From the NCBI GenBank assembly GCA_025458045.1, contig JALOTE010000019.1:1-32726 (forward strand): DNA of 32,726 bases, read 5' to 3'. The DNA is from Rhizobiaceae bacterium (GTDB lineage: Bacteria; Pseudomonadota; Alphaproteobacteria; Rhizobiales; Rhizobiaceae). Each line of letters opens with the position of its first letter. Within the stretch, counting starts at the first letter, position 1. Positions 1-8,603 of this stretch are shown here, piece after piece. A model generated the notes under the pieces. The model searched no databases and was not told where the DNA came from. It was given only the letters and a program-made list of their open reading frames with translations. Made by a program: the position numbers and the translations under genes.

Positions 1-629
1 TCGCATGGCGCGCGCATCGCGGCATGGAAAGCCTGCGTGTCAGGGTCGTGCTGCGTGCGCCGCGCGTTGAGCACCGGCGTCAGGTCCGCGCCGCCGCCGA
101 ACCATTGGCGTGTCGTCACCACCATCCTGGTGTTCATGTGCACGGTTGGCACGTGGGGGTTCACGGGGTGGGCAATGAGTGAAATGCCCGACGCCCAGTA
201 GCGCGGGTCTTCGGCCGCACCGGGGATCTGCTTGCGGAATTCGGGCGAAAATTCTCCATGCACGGTGGAGGTGTGCACGCCGACCTTCTCGAACACGCGG
301 CCTGTCATGATGCTCATGATGCCGCCGCCGCCCTTGCCCTCGTCCTTGTCCCATGGCGTGCGGGTGAAGCGGCCCGGAGCATCGGCTGCGTGCGGGCGCG
401 CGGCGTCCTTGCCCAACTCATCCTCCAGAGCCTCGAAGGACGCACAGATCATGTCGCGCAGCGACTGGAACCACGCTTCGGCGCGGGCCTTTTTCGCTTC
501 CACATCGTCAGGAACGCCGACCGGCAGGCGGGCAAGAGCTTCGGCTTGAATGCTGGATTGGGACAAAGGGTAGACTCGCTCAAGGGCCAAGACAGATTCG
601 CTGATGTCATCTCTCGAAATCCGCTTCAT
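1..629 (-). CDS. hemF: Oxygen-dependent coproporphyrinogen III oxidase, N-terminal part (runs off the window)
   Basis: Reading the minus strand from an ATG at 629 gives an unbroken frame of 209 residues to the window edge. HemF converts coproporphyrinogen III to protoporphyrinogen IX with O2 in the cytosol, in heme synthesis. Recognisable blocks in order are an [16 protein letters not shown] helix, a [11 protein letters not shown] segment, [20 protein letters not shown], the [15 protein letters not shown] metal/substrate region and [10 protein letters not shown]. These match the family closely, so the identity is secure. The C-terminal third lies outside the window. The start is less sure: the ATG lies inside one arm of a palindromic repeat (624-689), the frame stays open upstream of it, and no properly spaced Shine-Dalgarno is visible. 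No other in-frame ATG occurs before the conserved core, only TTG codons. Confidence 0.93.
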   Translation of the reverse strand, partial: MKRISRDDISESVLALERVYPLSQSSIQAEALARLPVGVPDDVEAKKARAEAWFQSLRDMICASFEALEDELGKDAARPHAADAPGRFTRTPWDKDEGKGGGGIMSIMTGRVFEKVGVHTSTVHGEFSPEFRKQIPGAAEDPRYWASGISLIAHPVNPHVPTVHMNTRMVVTTRQWFGGGADLTPVLNARRTQHDPDTQAFHAAMRAPC

Positions 630-689
630 CCTGAGGTGCTTTTTCCCTCGTGCTTCGAGGCTCGCAAGGGCTCGCACCTCAGCATGAAG
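624..689. repeat. Palindromic intergenic repeat overlapping the hemF start
   Basis: Arms 624-639 (CTTCATCCTGAGGTGC) and 674-689 (GCACCTCAGCATGAAG) are inverted copies matching at 15 of 16 bases. The interior contains a CTTCGAGG...CTCGCA segment and GCCTCGAAGG follows at 697-706. This is the type of short palindromic element scattered through Hyphomicrobiales genomes. A related, more complex copy lies at 28631-28764. The hemF ATG is part of the left arm. The rest of 690-868 holds nothing else I can support. Confidence 0.7.
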
Positions 690-868
690 GGAAGATGCCT
701 CGAAGGACGGATTTCAGAAAGCTGACACGGCCTTCGTCTTGTCAGGCGTCAGGAAGCAAAACTCAAGGCTGCGAGAGTCTAACGGGAAGGCTTTGCACCT
801 GCGGATTCCGACTCGCAATTGTCATGAAAGCGCGCCATGTTGAGCGCAGTTCGAGACCGGAGGCATGG

Positions 869-1126
869 ATGGGCTTTCCTCTCAGGCCGCCCCTGACGGG
901 GCTGAAGCGCAGGCTGGACGCACAGCGCGCCACCGCGTCCCGCTTGCCGAGCGACGGGTTCCAGCGCCAGACATGGCGCCTTCCGCGCGACGAGGCCCGT
1001 GCCAAGGCCCGCCAGATGCTCGACGCTTACCCCAAGGCCGCCTATTGGACCGAGATTGAAAGCTGGAGCGAGTTTCCCGGCGGCGAAATCGAGTTCACCA
1101 TGCGCTGGCTCGAAAGCGCGGATTGA
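869..1126 (+). CDS. Small conserved-looking protein of unknown function (85 aa)
   Basis: An 85-residue frame starts at ATG 869, preceded by GGAGG at 859-863 (spacing 5 nt). The N-terminal half is basic and Pro/Arg-rich. The C-terminal half, from about residue 35, reads like a folded domain: TWRLPRDEARAKARQM, then YPKAAYWTEIESW and GEIEFTMRWL. From memory, similar short proteins with a WRLPR-EARAKA...YPKAAY...IEFTMRRL pattern occur in other Hyphomicrobiales without a known function. There is no signal peptide, membrane segment or metal motif. Upstream in-frame ATGs (824 and 650) are possible, but the 650 start would run through the palindromic repeat. It has no operon partner: hemF is divergent and rnpB follows after about 245 nt. 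Confidence 0.6.
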   Translation: MGFPLRPPLTGLKRRLDAQRATASRLPSDGFQRQTWRLPRDEARAKARQMLDAYPKAAYWTEIESWSEFPGGEIEFTMRWLESAD

Positions 1127-1158
1127 GTGTCAGGGCTATTGCGGTTCCCTCACTGTCT

Positions 1159-1270
1159 TCATCGTCCGACTTGATCGGACGACCCATTCCATGACACTTT
1201 TCTTGGCAATCGCCCTCCGACCCGTTCATCGCCACCCCGGCATGGATCGTCCGGTCAAGTCGGACGATGA
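1159..1270. repeat. Palindromic intergenic repeat with long inverted arms
   Basis: The left arm at 1159-1193 begins TCATCGTCCGACTTGATCGG. The right arm at 1241-1270 ends GTCAAGTCGGACGATGA. The two are near-perfect inverted copies of about 30 bp around a 47-nt spacer with no coding signal. The pattern is a second family of intergenic palindrome, unrelated in sequence to the one at 624-689. It lies in the gap between the small gene ending at 1126 and rnpB; the remainder of that gap (1271-1371) shows nothing recognisable beyond presumably the rnpB promoter. Confidence 0.7.
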
Positions 1271-1371
1271 CGACGGGCCGGAATGACCATGGAACAGGAT
1301 GACGATACGTAGGAATGCGGGTTCATCAGCCTGACACTTCCCTTCTTCCCCATTCCCGCCTAAACGCTCCC

Positions 1372-1757
1372 CACCAGTCGGCCGGGCGGCCGCGGGGGCT
1401 TCGGCCTTCGAGGAAAGTCCGGGCTCCACGGAGAAACGGTGCCGGATAACGTCCGGCGGGGGTGACCCCAGGGACAGTGCCACAGAAAACAAACCGCCTT
1501 GGTCTCGATCAGGGCAAGGGTGAAACGGTGCGGCAAGAGCGCACCGCGCTTCTGGCAACAGCAGCGGCAGGGCAAACCCCACCGGGAGCAAAACCGAATA
1601 GGGGCGGCGCGCCAAGGCGACTTGGCAGGGCTTTTCCGGCCTGCCGTCCGGGTTGGTTGCACGAGGCGCGCAGCAATGGGCGTCCCAGAGGAATGGCCGC
1701 CACGTTTGCGCGCTTGCGCGCAGGCCATACAGAACCCGGCTTACAGGCCGACTGGTG
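1372..1757 (+). ncRNA. rnpB: RNase P RNA, bacterial type A
   Basis: This is the catalytic RNA of ribonuclease P, which trims the 5' leader of precursor tRNAs. The conserved 5' block GAGGAAAGTCCGGGCTCC is at 1410-1427, followed by the ACAGTGCCACAGAAA block near 1474. The 3' block ACAGAACCCGGCTTACAGGCC runs to about 1749. The ends pair as a perfect 12-bp P1 helix, CACCAGTCGGCC (1372-1383) with GGCCGACTGGTG (1746-1757), which fixes strand and limits to within a few bases. The length of about 386 nt is normal. Open frames crossing this interval are incidental. Confidence 0.96.
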
Positions 1758-1788
1758 ATTTTCCCGACAAGGGTGGTTTGCTGCGACA

Positions 1789-1814
1789 GGCACGGCCGGC
1801 TCTCCCGGCCTGCC
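1789..1814 (+). terminator. Candidate rnpB terminator hairpin (no U-tract)
   Basis: About 30 nt after rnpB, GGCA-C-GGCCGG (1789-1799) pairs with CCGGCC-TGCC (1805-1814), a 10-bp stem with one bulged C and a five-base loop. No run of T follows, so intrinsic termination is uncertain. It may simply be a stable 3' structure of the transcript. Confidence 0.3.
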
Positions 1815-1853
1815 GTCGCGGCAGCCCAAATCCATGCGCCACTGAAGCCGAAC

Positions 1854-1869
1854 CTAACCCTTCATTAAC
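1854..1869. promoter_or_regulatory. CtrA-like binding motif upstream of mraZ
   Basis: CTAA (1854-1857), seven bases, then TTAAC (1865-1869) differs at one base from the CtrA full-site consensus TTAA-N7-TTAAC known from Caulobacter and conserved in Hyphomicrobiales. It sits about 175 nt before mraZ at the head of the dcw operon. CtrA is the cell-cycle response regulator that controls several division genes. That this site is used is an inference from motif and position only. Confidence 0.4.
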
Positions 1870-1920
1870 CATGTTTGGCGACATTCCGTTCATCGCGCGC
1901 GTCATGCTTTTCGGGGGCGG

Positions 1921-1960
1921 TTTTCCATTGCTTCCCAAATTTTCCCATGTTAGCCCAAAA
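1921..1960 (-). promoter_or_regulatory. Probable MraZ operator (10-bp periodic TGGG boxes)
   Basis: Read on the plus strand, CCCA occurs at 1934, 1944 and 1954, exactly ten bases apart, with a degenerate TCCA in register at 1924. On the minus strand this is TGGGC, N5, TGGGA, N5, TGGGA, N5, TGGAA. MraZ, the first gene of the cluster and about 85 nt downstream, is known in E. coli to bind TGGGN repeats separated by 5 nt in its own promoter. The spacing, unit and location all agree, so this is likely the autoregulatory site of the dcw operon. Confidence 0.65.
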
Positions 1961-2044
1961 CGGCGGCCTGTTCCCGCAAGGGGGTCGGCGCAGCGCATCA
2001 ATCAGAAAATTCGGGCTGGCCGCCGCGCGGCCGCGAGGGTGGGC

Positions 2045-2488
2045 GTGTCACATCGCTTTCTGTCCACATGCGTCAATCGCATCGATGCCAAGGGCCGCGT
2101 CTCGGTTCCGGCCGCTTTTCGCGCTGTGCTGAAGCGCAAGCAGGTGGACGAGCTTTATGCGCTGCGCGCCATCGACATGCCGGCCTTGAACTGCGGCGGG
2201 CTCGACCTGCTCGACCGGTTCGAGGCGCGCATTGCCGCCGAAGACCCGTTCCTGCGCATGGCCGACGATCTGTCGCACTACATCCACGGCGATTCGGTCT
2301 TTCTGAAACTCGACAATGAGGGCCGCATCGCGCTGACGGATTTCGTGCGCGCCGCCACCGGCATCACGGATGAGGCGGCCTTTGTCGGGCGCGGTGAATT
2401 CTTCCAAATCTGGGAGCCGAAGGCGCTGGAGGCCCATTCCGCCGCCGTCCGCGCAAGGCTGTCCGCACTGAGGGGAGGGGCCGCATGA
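2045..2488 (+). CDS. mraZ: Transcriptional regulator MraZ
   Basis: MraZ is a ring-forming DNA-binding protein of the AbrB/MazE-like superfamily that controls its own dcw operon. The protein has the two expected swapped-hairpin repeats: [21 protein letters not shown] near the N-terminus, and [21 protein letters not shown] with [12 protein letters not shown] in the second half. I chose GTG 2045, giving MSHRFLS and 147 residues, the usual family length, with a GAGGG Shine-Dalgarno at 2034-2038. GTG 2039 would overlap that site. The open frame runs back into rnpB, but that part cannot be coding. Its stop overlaps the rsmH start (ATGA), and TGGG boxes it probably binds lie about 85 nt upstream. 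Confidence 0.93.
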   Translation: MSHRFLSTCVNRIDAKGRVSVPAAFRAVLKRKQVDELYALRAIDMPALNCGGLDLLDRFEARIAAEDPFLRMADDLSHYIHGDSVFLKLDNEGRIALTDFVRAATGITDEAAFVGRGEFFQIWEPKALEAHSAAVRARLSALRGGAA

Positions 2489-3465
2489 GCGATGCAGCCT
2501 CCCCGCATATTCCCGTTATGCTTGCCGAAGTGCTTGAAGCGCTTGGGCCCCGACCGGGCGACGTGATCATCGACGGCACATTCGGCGCGGGCGGCTACTC
2601 GCGCGCCATTCTGGCGGCGGGCGCCACCGTCATTGGGCTCGACCGTGACCCGACGGTCCGGCGCACCGCCGATGCGGTCGCCGATCAGCACCCCGACCGT
2701 TTCCGCTTCATCGAGACGGCGTTTTCCGCGCTTGCAGATGTTGTCGAAGAGCCGGTCGACGGCGTCGTCCTCGACATTGGCGTGTCATCGATGCAGATCG
2801 ATCAGGCGGAACGCGGCTTCTCGTTCCGGCTCGACGGCCCGCTTGACATGCGGATGGCCGCCTCCGGCCCGACGGCGGCCGATGTCGTGAACAATGAGGG
2901 CCATGGCCGTCTCGCGCTGATTTTCGCCAAGCTCGGCGAGGAGCGCCATGCCGGGCGCATCGCCTCGATGATTTTGCGAAAGCGCGAACAGCGCCGTTTC
3001 GCCACCACGCGCGAACTGGCCGATGCCATCGAGAGCCTTGTCGGACGCAGGCCGGGCGACCGCATCCACCCGGCAACACGGGTTTTTCAAGCTTTGCGCA
3101 TTCTCGTCAATGACGAGTTGGGCGAATTGAGCGCGGCCTTGCTCGCGGCGGAACGCGCGCTGAAGCCGGGCGGGCGGCTGGTTGTCGTGACGTTCCATTC
3201 GCTGGAAGACCGGATCGTCAAGCAGTTCCTCGCCGACCGCGGTGAGCAGCCCGCCGGTTCGCGCCATCTGCCGCAGACCGTCGGACATGAACCGACCTTC
3301 CGGCCCATCGGCAAGGGCGCCGTGCAGGCAGGCGATGCAGAATCGGCCGCCAATCCGCGGGCGCGGTCGGCCAAATTGCGCGCCGCGATCCGAACCGCCG
3401 CACCCGCCCGCAATGACAATTCAGAGCCATGGCTCGGGTCGTTCCCGCGCCTTGGCGCCGCGTGA
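2485..3465 (+). CDS. rsmH: 16S rRNA (cytosine-1402 N4)-methyltransferase RsmH (MraW)
   Basis: This enzyme uses S-adenosylmethionine to methylate N4 of C1402 in 16S rRNA, at the ribosomal P site. The 326-residue length is typical. The N-terminal [13 protein letters not shown] and the SAM-binding loop [10 protein letters not shown] (about residues 30-39) are diagnostic. They are followed by [18 protein letters not shown], the [14 protein letters not shown] block and [13 protein letters not shown] near the end. The start overlaps the mraZ stop by ATGA, indicating translational coupling. It is placed as usual between mraZ and ftsL. Confidence 0.97.
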   Translation: MSDAASPHIPVMLAEVLEALGPRPGDVIIDGTFGAGGYSRAILAAGATVIGLDRDPTVRRTADAVADQHPDRFRFIETAFSALADVVEEPVDGVVLDIGVSSMQIDQAERGFSFRLDGPLDMRMAASGPTAADVVNNEGHGRLALIFAKLGEERHAGRIASMILRKREQRRFATTRELADAIESLVGRRPGDRIHPATRVFQALRILVNDELGELSAALLAAERALKPGGRLVVVTFHSLEDRIVKQFLADRGEQPAGSRHLPQTVGHEPTFRPIGKGAVQAGDAESAANPRARSAKLRAAIRTAAPARNDNSEPWLGSFPRLGAA

Positions 3466-3476
3466 GAGGCCCGTCC

Positions 3477-3917
3477 ATGTTCCGCCGCACAGACATCGCC
3501 ATGATCGCGCTGATGATCGGCGTCGTCGCCTACACCTACACCGTCAAGAACGGCACCAAGGACGCGGCGCAGGAGCTTGCCAAGCTGCAACGGCAGGTCG
3601 ATGCCGAATTGAATGCGATCGACGTCCTGAACGCCGACTGGAGCGTTCTCACCGCACCGGCCCGCATCCAAAGCCTCGTGGAAGTGCACAACGCGCAACT
3701 CGACCTGCATCCGCTCGACACCAAGCGCATCATCGCCATCACTGACATTCCGGAACGGCCGGCCCCGCCGCCAGAAGACAGCATCGACGACATCCTCGCG
3801 CGCTATGGCGATGTCGATGCGTCGCTGACCACGGGCAGCGTGCTCAAGCCCGGGCAGTCTCTTGAACCGGTGCTTCAGCCATTGGATGCAGGCCAGCCGC
3901 TGGAGGGTGACCAATGA
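3477..3917 (+). CDS. ftsL: Cell division protein FtsL
   Basis: FtsL is a small bitopic inner-membrane protein that joins FtsQ and FtsB in the complex activating FtsW-FtsI at the septum. The 146-residue product starts MFRRTDIAMIALMIGVV, one short transmembrane helix (about residues 6-20), followed by a heptad-like periplasmic coiled coil (about 25-60) with the typical LNADWSVLTAPARIQSL motif. The C-terminal tail is longer than in gamma-proteobacteria and Pro/acidic-rich, as in related alphaproteobacteria. ATG 3477 is preferred because AGAGG sits 7 nt upstream; ATG 3429, inside rsmH, would add 16 basic residues. It overlaps ftsI by ATGA. Confidence 0.88.
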   Translation: MFRRTDIAMIALMIGVVAYTYTVKNGTKDAAQELAKLQRQVDAELNAIDVLNADWSVLTAPARIQSLVEVHNAQLDLHPLDTKRIIAITDIPERPAPPPEDSIDDILARYGDVDASLTTGSVLKPGQSLEPVLQPLDAGQPLEGDQ

Positions 3918-5638
3918 GCACGCCGCGGTTCGCAAACGGTTTACGCGGCAACACCCGTCCTTCGCCGGAAGACATTTGGCGCGGTCGCAAGGGCAAACGC
4001 GCCCGCAGCCGCATCGCGCTCGCCATGCTCGGCTTCGGCGCGGCGTTCGCGCTGATCGGCGGGCGGCTTGCCTATTTCGGTTTTACCTCGATCGACGCAA
4101 CGACGACCGCCTCGCTGCCATCGCTGACGACGGCGCGGCCGGACATTCTCGATTCGACTGGCACTTTGCTTGCAACCGACATCCGCATTTCCTCGCTTTT
4201 TGCCGAGCCTTTCCGCATTCCGGACCCGGATGACGCCGTGCGCAAGTTGGCAATGGCTTTGCCGGACATCCCGTTTGCGGAACTGGAGCGCAAGCTGAAA
4301 AGCGGCTCGCGCTTCGTCTGGTTGAAACGCCAGATCACGCCCAAGCAGGAAAACGAGATCCGCGCGCTTGGCATTCCGGGCGTCGCGTTCCGCACCGAGC
4401 ACCGGCGCGTTTATCCGAAGGGGCATCTGGCCAGCCACATCCATGGCATCACCAATATCGACAATCATGGCCTGACCGGCCTTGAGCGCCACATCGACAG
4501 CAGCGGCCTTGCGGCGCTGCGCGAGATGGGACTGACGGCGGATGGCAAGCTTGAGCCCGTCACCCTGTCGATCAATGCCAATGTCCAGCATGTCGTGCTC
4601 GACGAATTGACCAAGGCCAAGGCGCTTTACCGCGCGATCGCGGCTGCGGGCGTGGTGCTGAACGCCAAGACGGGCGAAGTGGTGGCGATGGTCTCATTGC
4701 CGGATTTCGATCCGAACAACCCGGTCGATATCAACGAAAAGGACCGTCTCAACCGGATGAGCGCCGGCGTCTACGAGATGGGTTCGACGTTCAAGGTGTT
4801 CACCACCGCGATGGCGCTGGATTCCGGCCGTGTCTGGCTGGATGACCGGTTCGACGCGCGTTCGCCGATCCGTATCGGCGGGCATTCCATCGGCGACTTC
4901 CATGGCAAGAAGCGCGTGCTGACCACTGAGGAAGTGTTCATCTACTCATCCAACATCGGCACGGCCAAGATGGCCGATGTCGTTGGCACCGAGGGGCACA
5001 AGGCGTTTCTCGAACGCATCGGTCTGACGACGCGGATGCAGACGGAACTGCCGGAAATCGCCACGCCGACCCAGCCGAAGGAATGGAAGAAAATCCATTC
5101 GGTGACGATTTCCTTCGGCCATGGCGCATCGACCACGCCGCTTCAGACCGCCGTCGCGACGGCGGCCGTCGTCAATGGCGGCAAGCTGATCCCGCCGACC
5201 TTCTATCCGCGCACGCAAGCGCAGGCCGATGCGATCGCAAGCCAAGTGCTGCATCCCGAGACGTCGACGGCGATGCGCTATCTGTTCCGGTCCAATGTCG
5301 AAAACGGTTCCGGCAGACGCGCCGAGGTGCCGGGCTATTTCGTTGGCGGAAAGACGGGCACGGCGGAAAAGGTCGTCGGCGGCCGCTATTCGACAAACCA
5401 CCGCTTCAACGCGTTTCTTGCCGCATTCCCGTCCAACGATCCGCAATATGTCGTGCTGACCGTGCTGGACGAGCCGAAGCCGTTGGAAGGACAATCGGCG
5501 GCGACGTCGGGCCTCAATGCCGCGCCGACGGCTGGTGCGATCATAAGACGGTCCGCGCCCCTTTTGGGCATGAAGCCTGATTTCAGCCAGAATATCGAGG
5601 CTTTGAAGGCGGACATCCGGCGGCCGAAGGCCGGATGA
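3914..5638 (+). CDS. ftsI: Septal peptidoglycan transpeptidase FtsI (PBP3)
   Basis: This class B penicillin-binding protein crosslinks peptidoglycan at the division site, partnering with FtsW. It has a basic cytoplasmic N-terminus, one membrane segment (about residues 34-52), a dimerisation/pedestal domain, and a transpeptidase domain. All three active-site motifs are present: S291-T-F-K294 (SxxK), S345-S-N347 (SxN) and K480-T-G (KTG). The length, 574 aa, is normal. The start overlaps the ftsL stop by 4 nt, and the fused murE-murF follows after 13 nt, so it belongs to one polycistronic unit. Confidence 0.97.
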   Translation: MSTPRFANGLRGNTRPSPEDIWRGRKGKRARSRIALAMLGFGAAFALIGGRLAYFGFTSIDATTTASLPSLTTARPDILDSTGTLLATDIRISSLFAEPFRIPDPDDAVRKLAMALPDIPFAELERKLKSGSRFVWLKRQITPKQENEIRALGIPGVAFRTEHRRVYPKGHLASHIHGITNIDNHGLTGLERHIDSSGLAALREMGLTADGKLEPVTLSINANVQHVVLDELTKAKALYRAIAAAGVVLNAKTGEVVAMVSLPDFDPNNPVDINEKDRLNRMSAGVYEMGSTFKVFTTAMALDSGRVWLDDRFDARSPIRIGGHSIGDFHGKKRVLTTEEVFIYSSNIGTAKMADVVGTEGHKAFLERIGLTTRMQTELPEIATPTQPKEWKKIHSVTISFGHGASTTPLQTAVATAAVVNGGKLIPPTFYPRTQAQADAIASQVLHPETSTAMRYLFRSNVENGSGRRAEVPGYFVGGKTGTAEKVVGGRYSTNHRFNAFLAAFPSNDPQYVVLTVLDEPKPLEGQSAATSGLNAAPTAGAIIRRSAPLLGMKPDFSQNIEALKADIRRPKAG

Positions 5639-5651
5639 GGAGGACACGCCG

Positions 5652-8537
5652 ATGACGACACGCCCGATGATGACGCTCGCTGAATTGGCCGGGACGGCTG
5701 GTTTCGACGCCGGAAGCGCAGGCGGCGCGCCTGTTGTCGCCGTCACCGCCGATTCCCGGAACGTCAAGCCTGGCACGCTGTTCGTGGCGCTCAAGGGTGC
5801 CAAAACCGATGGTGCGAGCTTTGCCGGTGACGCCGCGCGCAAGGGCGCGGTTGCCATCGTCTGCGCGCCGGACGCACCCATCGAAGATCTTGCAACTCCG
5901 GTCATCCGCGTCGAAGACCCTCATCATGCGCTGGCGCTGATCGCCGCCGCACTCGCCGGAAGCCAGCCGGAAACCATCGTCGCCGTCACCGGCACCAGCG
6001 GAAAAACCTCCGTCGCCGCCTTCACCCGGCAGATTTTCGCCCAATGCGGCTTCAAGGCGGCGAGCCTCGGCACGGTCGGCGTCGTGTCGCCCGACATCAC
6101 CGAAGAAGGCGCGCTGACGACGCCTGATCCGGTGGACCTGCACGCGACATTGAAGGCGCTTGCCGCAACGGGCGTCACCCATGCGGCGATGGAAGCGTCC
6201 AGCCACGGCCTTGACCAGCGGCGGCTCGACGGCGTGCGGCTTGCCGCCGCCGGCTTCACCAATCTCGGGCGCGACCACCTCGACTACCATCCCGACATGG
6301 ACGCGTATTTCCGGGCCAAGATGCGCCTGTTCGACACGCTGCTCGGCCCGGGCAAGCCCGCGGTGATCTTTGCCGATGATGCATGGTCGGGCCGCGCGAC
6401 GGACGCGGCGCTTGCGGCAGGCTGCGATGTGCGCACTGTCGGCCGGCGCGGCACCTATCTCCGCCTACTCAGGGTCGAGCATCACCGCACGCATCAGCGC
6501 GCCGAGATCGAGTTCGAAGGCCGCATCCACGAGGTGGACCTGCCGCTCGCCGGTGACTTCCAACTGTGGAATGTTCTGGTCGCCGCCGGTCTGGCGCTCT
6601 CGGTCGGCGCGCCCGCCAGCGGCGTGTTCGCGGCGCTGGAAACGCTTCAGGGCGCATCCGGCCGGCTTGATCTCGCAGGCACGACGGATGTCGGCGCACC
6701 GGTCTATGTGGATTACGCCCACAAGCCGGAAGCGCTTGAAAATGTGCTGAAATCCGTCCGGCCTTTCACATCCGGCCGCATCGTTTTGGTGTTCGGCTGC
6801 GGCGGTGACCGTGACAAGGGCAAGCGGCCGATCATGGGCGGGATCGCCAGCCGTCTCGCCGACATCGTGATCGTGACCGACGACAATCCGCGCTCGGAGG
6901 AACCTTCGGCCATCCGCGCCGAGATCATGGACGGTGCACCCGGCGCGCTGGAAATCGGCGACCGGGCCGAAGCCATCCGCCATGCCGTCAACCTGCTGCG
7001 GCAGGGCGACACGCTGATTGTCGCAGGCAAAGGGCATGAACTCGGCCAGAAGACGGGTGACGTGGTGCTGCCCTTTTCCGACCACGAGGAAGTGCGCAAG
7101 GCCATTGCCGAGACCAAGGGCCGCACCCTTTTGTGGAGCATCGGCGACCTGATCGAGGCGATGGGCGCGCGGCCTCTGGGCGCGATGCCGGCTGGCGTGA
7201 CCGGCATTTCCATCGACAGCCGGACGGTGGAAGAGGGCGAAGCCTTCTTCGCCATCAAAGGCGACACTTTCGATGGCCACAGCTTTGTCACCGGCGCGCT
7301 CAAGGCAGGGGCTGCGGTGCTGGTGGTGGCTGAGGCGAAGCTGCCGGCGCTTGGCCGCGTCCACGCGCCTCTGCTGGTGGTCGATGACCCGTTCAAGGCG
7401 CTCTACCGGCTGGCAGCGGCGGCGCGTGCGCGGTCATCGGCACAAATCATCGCGGTGACGGGCTCGGTTGGAAAGACCACCACCAAGGAAGCCTTGCGCG
7501 TGGTGCTCGCGGCTGACGGCACGGTGCACGCCTCCGTCAAGTCCTTCAACAACCATTGGGGCGTGCCGCTGTCCCTGACGCGGCTGCCGCCGGATTCACG
7601 CTTCGCCGTTTTTGAGATCGGCATGAGCGGTTTTGACGAAATCCGTCCGCTGGTGAAACTGGTGCAGCCGCACATCTCGATCATCACGCGGATCGCGCCG
7701 GCCCATCTCGGCAATTTCAACTCGATTGACGAGATCGCGAAAGCCAAAGCGGAGATTTTTGAGGGCGTGGTTCCGGGCGGCTATGCCGTCATCAACCGCG
7801 ATGACACCTATTTCGACTATCATCTGACAGTCGCGCGTGAGTGCGGCATCGACCATGTGAAAAGTTTCGGCCAGCACGCCGACGCCGATTACCGGCTGAG
7901 CGAGCTTGACGCCGGGCCGGATGGTTCAACTGGCGTCATCACCATCCGCGGTGAAAGCCACCCGGTCACCATTGGCGCGCCCGGCGAGCATATCGCGCAG
8001 AACATGCTGGCGGTGATCGCCTCGGCGCATCTGGCCGGTTCCGACCTCGGCAAGGCACTTTCGGCCTTGGCGGATGTGAGGGCGGCGGCAGGCCGCGGCG
8101 CGCGCGAAACGCTGACCACCGAAAAAGGTGATTTCGGCCTGATCGACGAAAGCTACAACGCCAATCCGGTCTCCATGGCCGCGGCCATCCGCCTGCTCGG
8201 GTCGGCGCGTCTGGGCAAGAACGGGCGGCGCATCGCCATCCTCGGCGACATGCGCGAACTGGGGCCCGAGGCCGATGCCATGCACGCCGCGCTCGCCCCG
8301 GAGCTTGAAAAAGCCGGCGTCAACCTTGCGCTGCTCGTCGGCGGGCACATGCGCGCATTGAAGGACGCGATGCCCGCAGCAATCAAGGTGCAGCATTTCT
8401 CCGACATTGACGCGCTTGCGGCTGCCGCGCTTGGCGCGGTGCGGGCCGGCGATGTCGTCATGGTCAAATCATCGAACGGCACCGGCACGGCAAAGGTCGT
8501 CGCGGCGCTCAAGGACAAATACGCGCCACGCCGCTGA
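5652..8537 (+). CDS. murEF: Fused MurE-MurF: UDP-MurNAc-dipeptide:meso-DAP ligase and tripeptide:D-Ala-D-Ala ligase
   Basis: One uninterrupted 961-residue frame contains two complete Mur ligases. Residues 1-485 are MurE, adding meso-diaminopimelate to UDP-MurNAc-L-Ala-Glu. They contain the P-loop TGTSGKTS (113-120), the [10 protein letters not shown] block and DNPR (411-414), the motif associated with meso-DAP selection. Residues about 495-961 are MurF, which adds D-Ala-D-Ala: [18 protein letters not shown]-loop TGSVGKTT (603-610), [10 protein letters not shown], and [11 protein letters not shown] near residue 840. The linker between them is only about ten residues and there is no stop. An in-frame TTG in the junction, about 10 nt after an AAGGG, could in principle allow separate MurF synthesis. 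MurE-MurF fusions are known, for example in Bordetella. A sequencing error deleting a stop cannot be fully excluded, but both domains stay in frame throughout. Confidence 0.95.
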   Translation: MTTRPMMTLAELAGTAGFDAGSAGGAPVVAVTADSRNVKPGTLFVALKGAKTDGASFAGDAARKGAVAIVCAPDAPIEDLATPVIRVEDPHHALALIAAALAGSQPETIVAVTGTSGKTSVAAFTRQIFAQCGFKAASLGTVGVVSPDITEEGALTTPDPVDLHATLKALAATGVTHAAMEASSHGLDQRRLDGVRLAAAGFTNLGRDHLDYHPDMDAYFRAKMRLFDTLLGPGKPAVIFADDAWSGRATDAALAAGCDVRTVGRRGTYLRLLRVEHHRTHQRAEIEFEGRIHEVDLPLAGDFQLWNVLVAAGLALSVGAPASGVFAALETLQGASGRLDLAGTTDVGAPVYVDYAHKPEALENVLKSVRPFTSGRIVLVFGCGGDRDKGKRPIMGGIASRLADIVIVTDDNPRSEEPSAIRAEIMDGAPGALEIGDRAEAIRHAVNLLRQGDTLIVAGKGHELGQKTGDVVLPFSDHEEVRKAIAETKGRTLLWSIGDLIEAMGARPLGAMPAGVTGISIDSRTVEEGEAFFAIKGDTFDGHSFVTGALKAGAAVLVVAEAKLPALGRVHAPLLVVDDPFKALYRLAAAARARSSAQIIAVTGSVGKTTTKEALRVVLAADGTVHASVKSFNNHWGVPLSLTRLPPDSRFAVFEIGMSGFDEIRPLVKLVQPHISIITRIAPAHLGNFNSIDEIAKAKAEIFEGVVPGGYAVINRDDTYFDYHLTVARECGIDHVKSFGQHADADYRLSELDAGPDGSTGVITIRGESHPVTIGAPGEHIAQNMLAVIASAHLAGSDLGKALSALADVRAAAGRGARETLTTEKGDFGLIDESYNANPVSMAAAIRLLGSARLGKNGRRIAILGDMRELGPEADAMHAALAPELEKAGVNLALLVGGHMRALKDAMPAAIKVQHFSDIDALAAAALGAVRAGDVVMVKSSNGTGTAKVVAALKDKYAPRR

Positions 8538-8603
8538 CGTGGCTGACGCTTCGCCGCAGGGGCAATCGCGGCGGGGGCGTCCAAGGGATTGAAGGGGACC
8601 GGA

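Noticed and set aside
1499-2044. Long N-terminal extension of the mraZ reading frame
   Set aside because: It runs through the rnpB RNA gene and the MraZ-box region and has no similarity to MraZ; the real start is the GTG at 2045.
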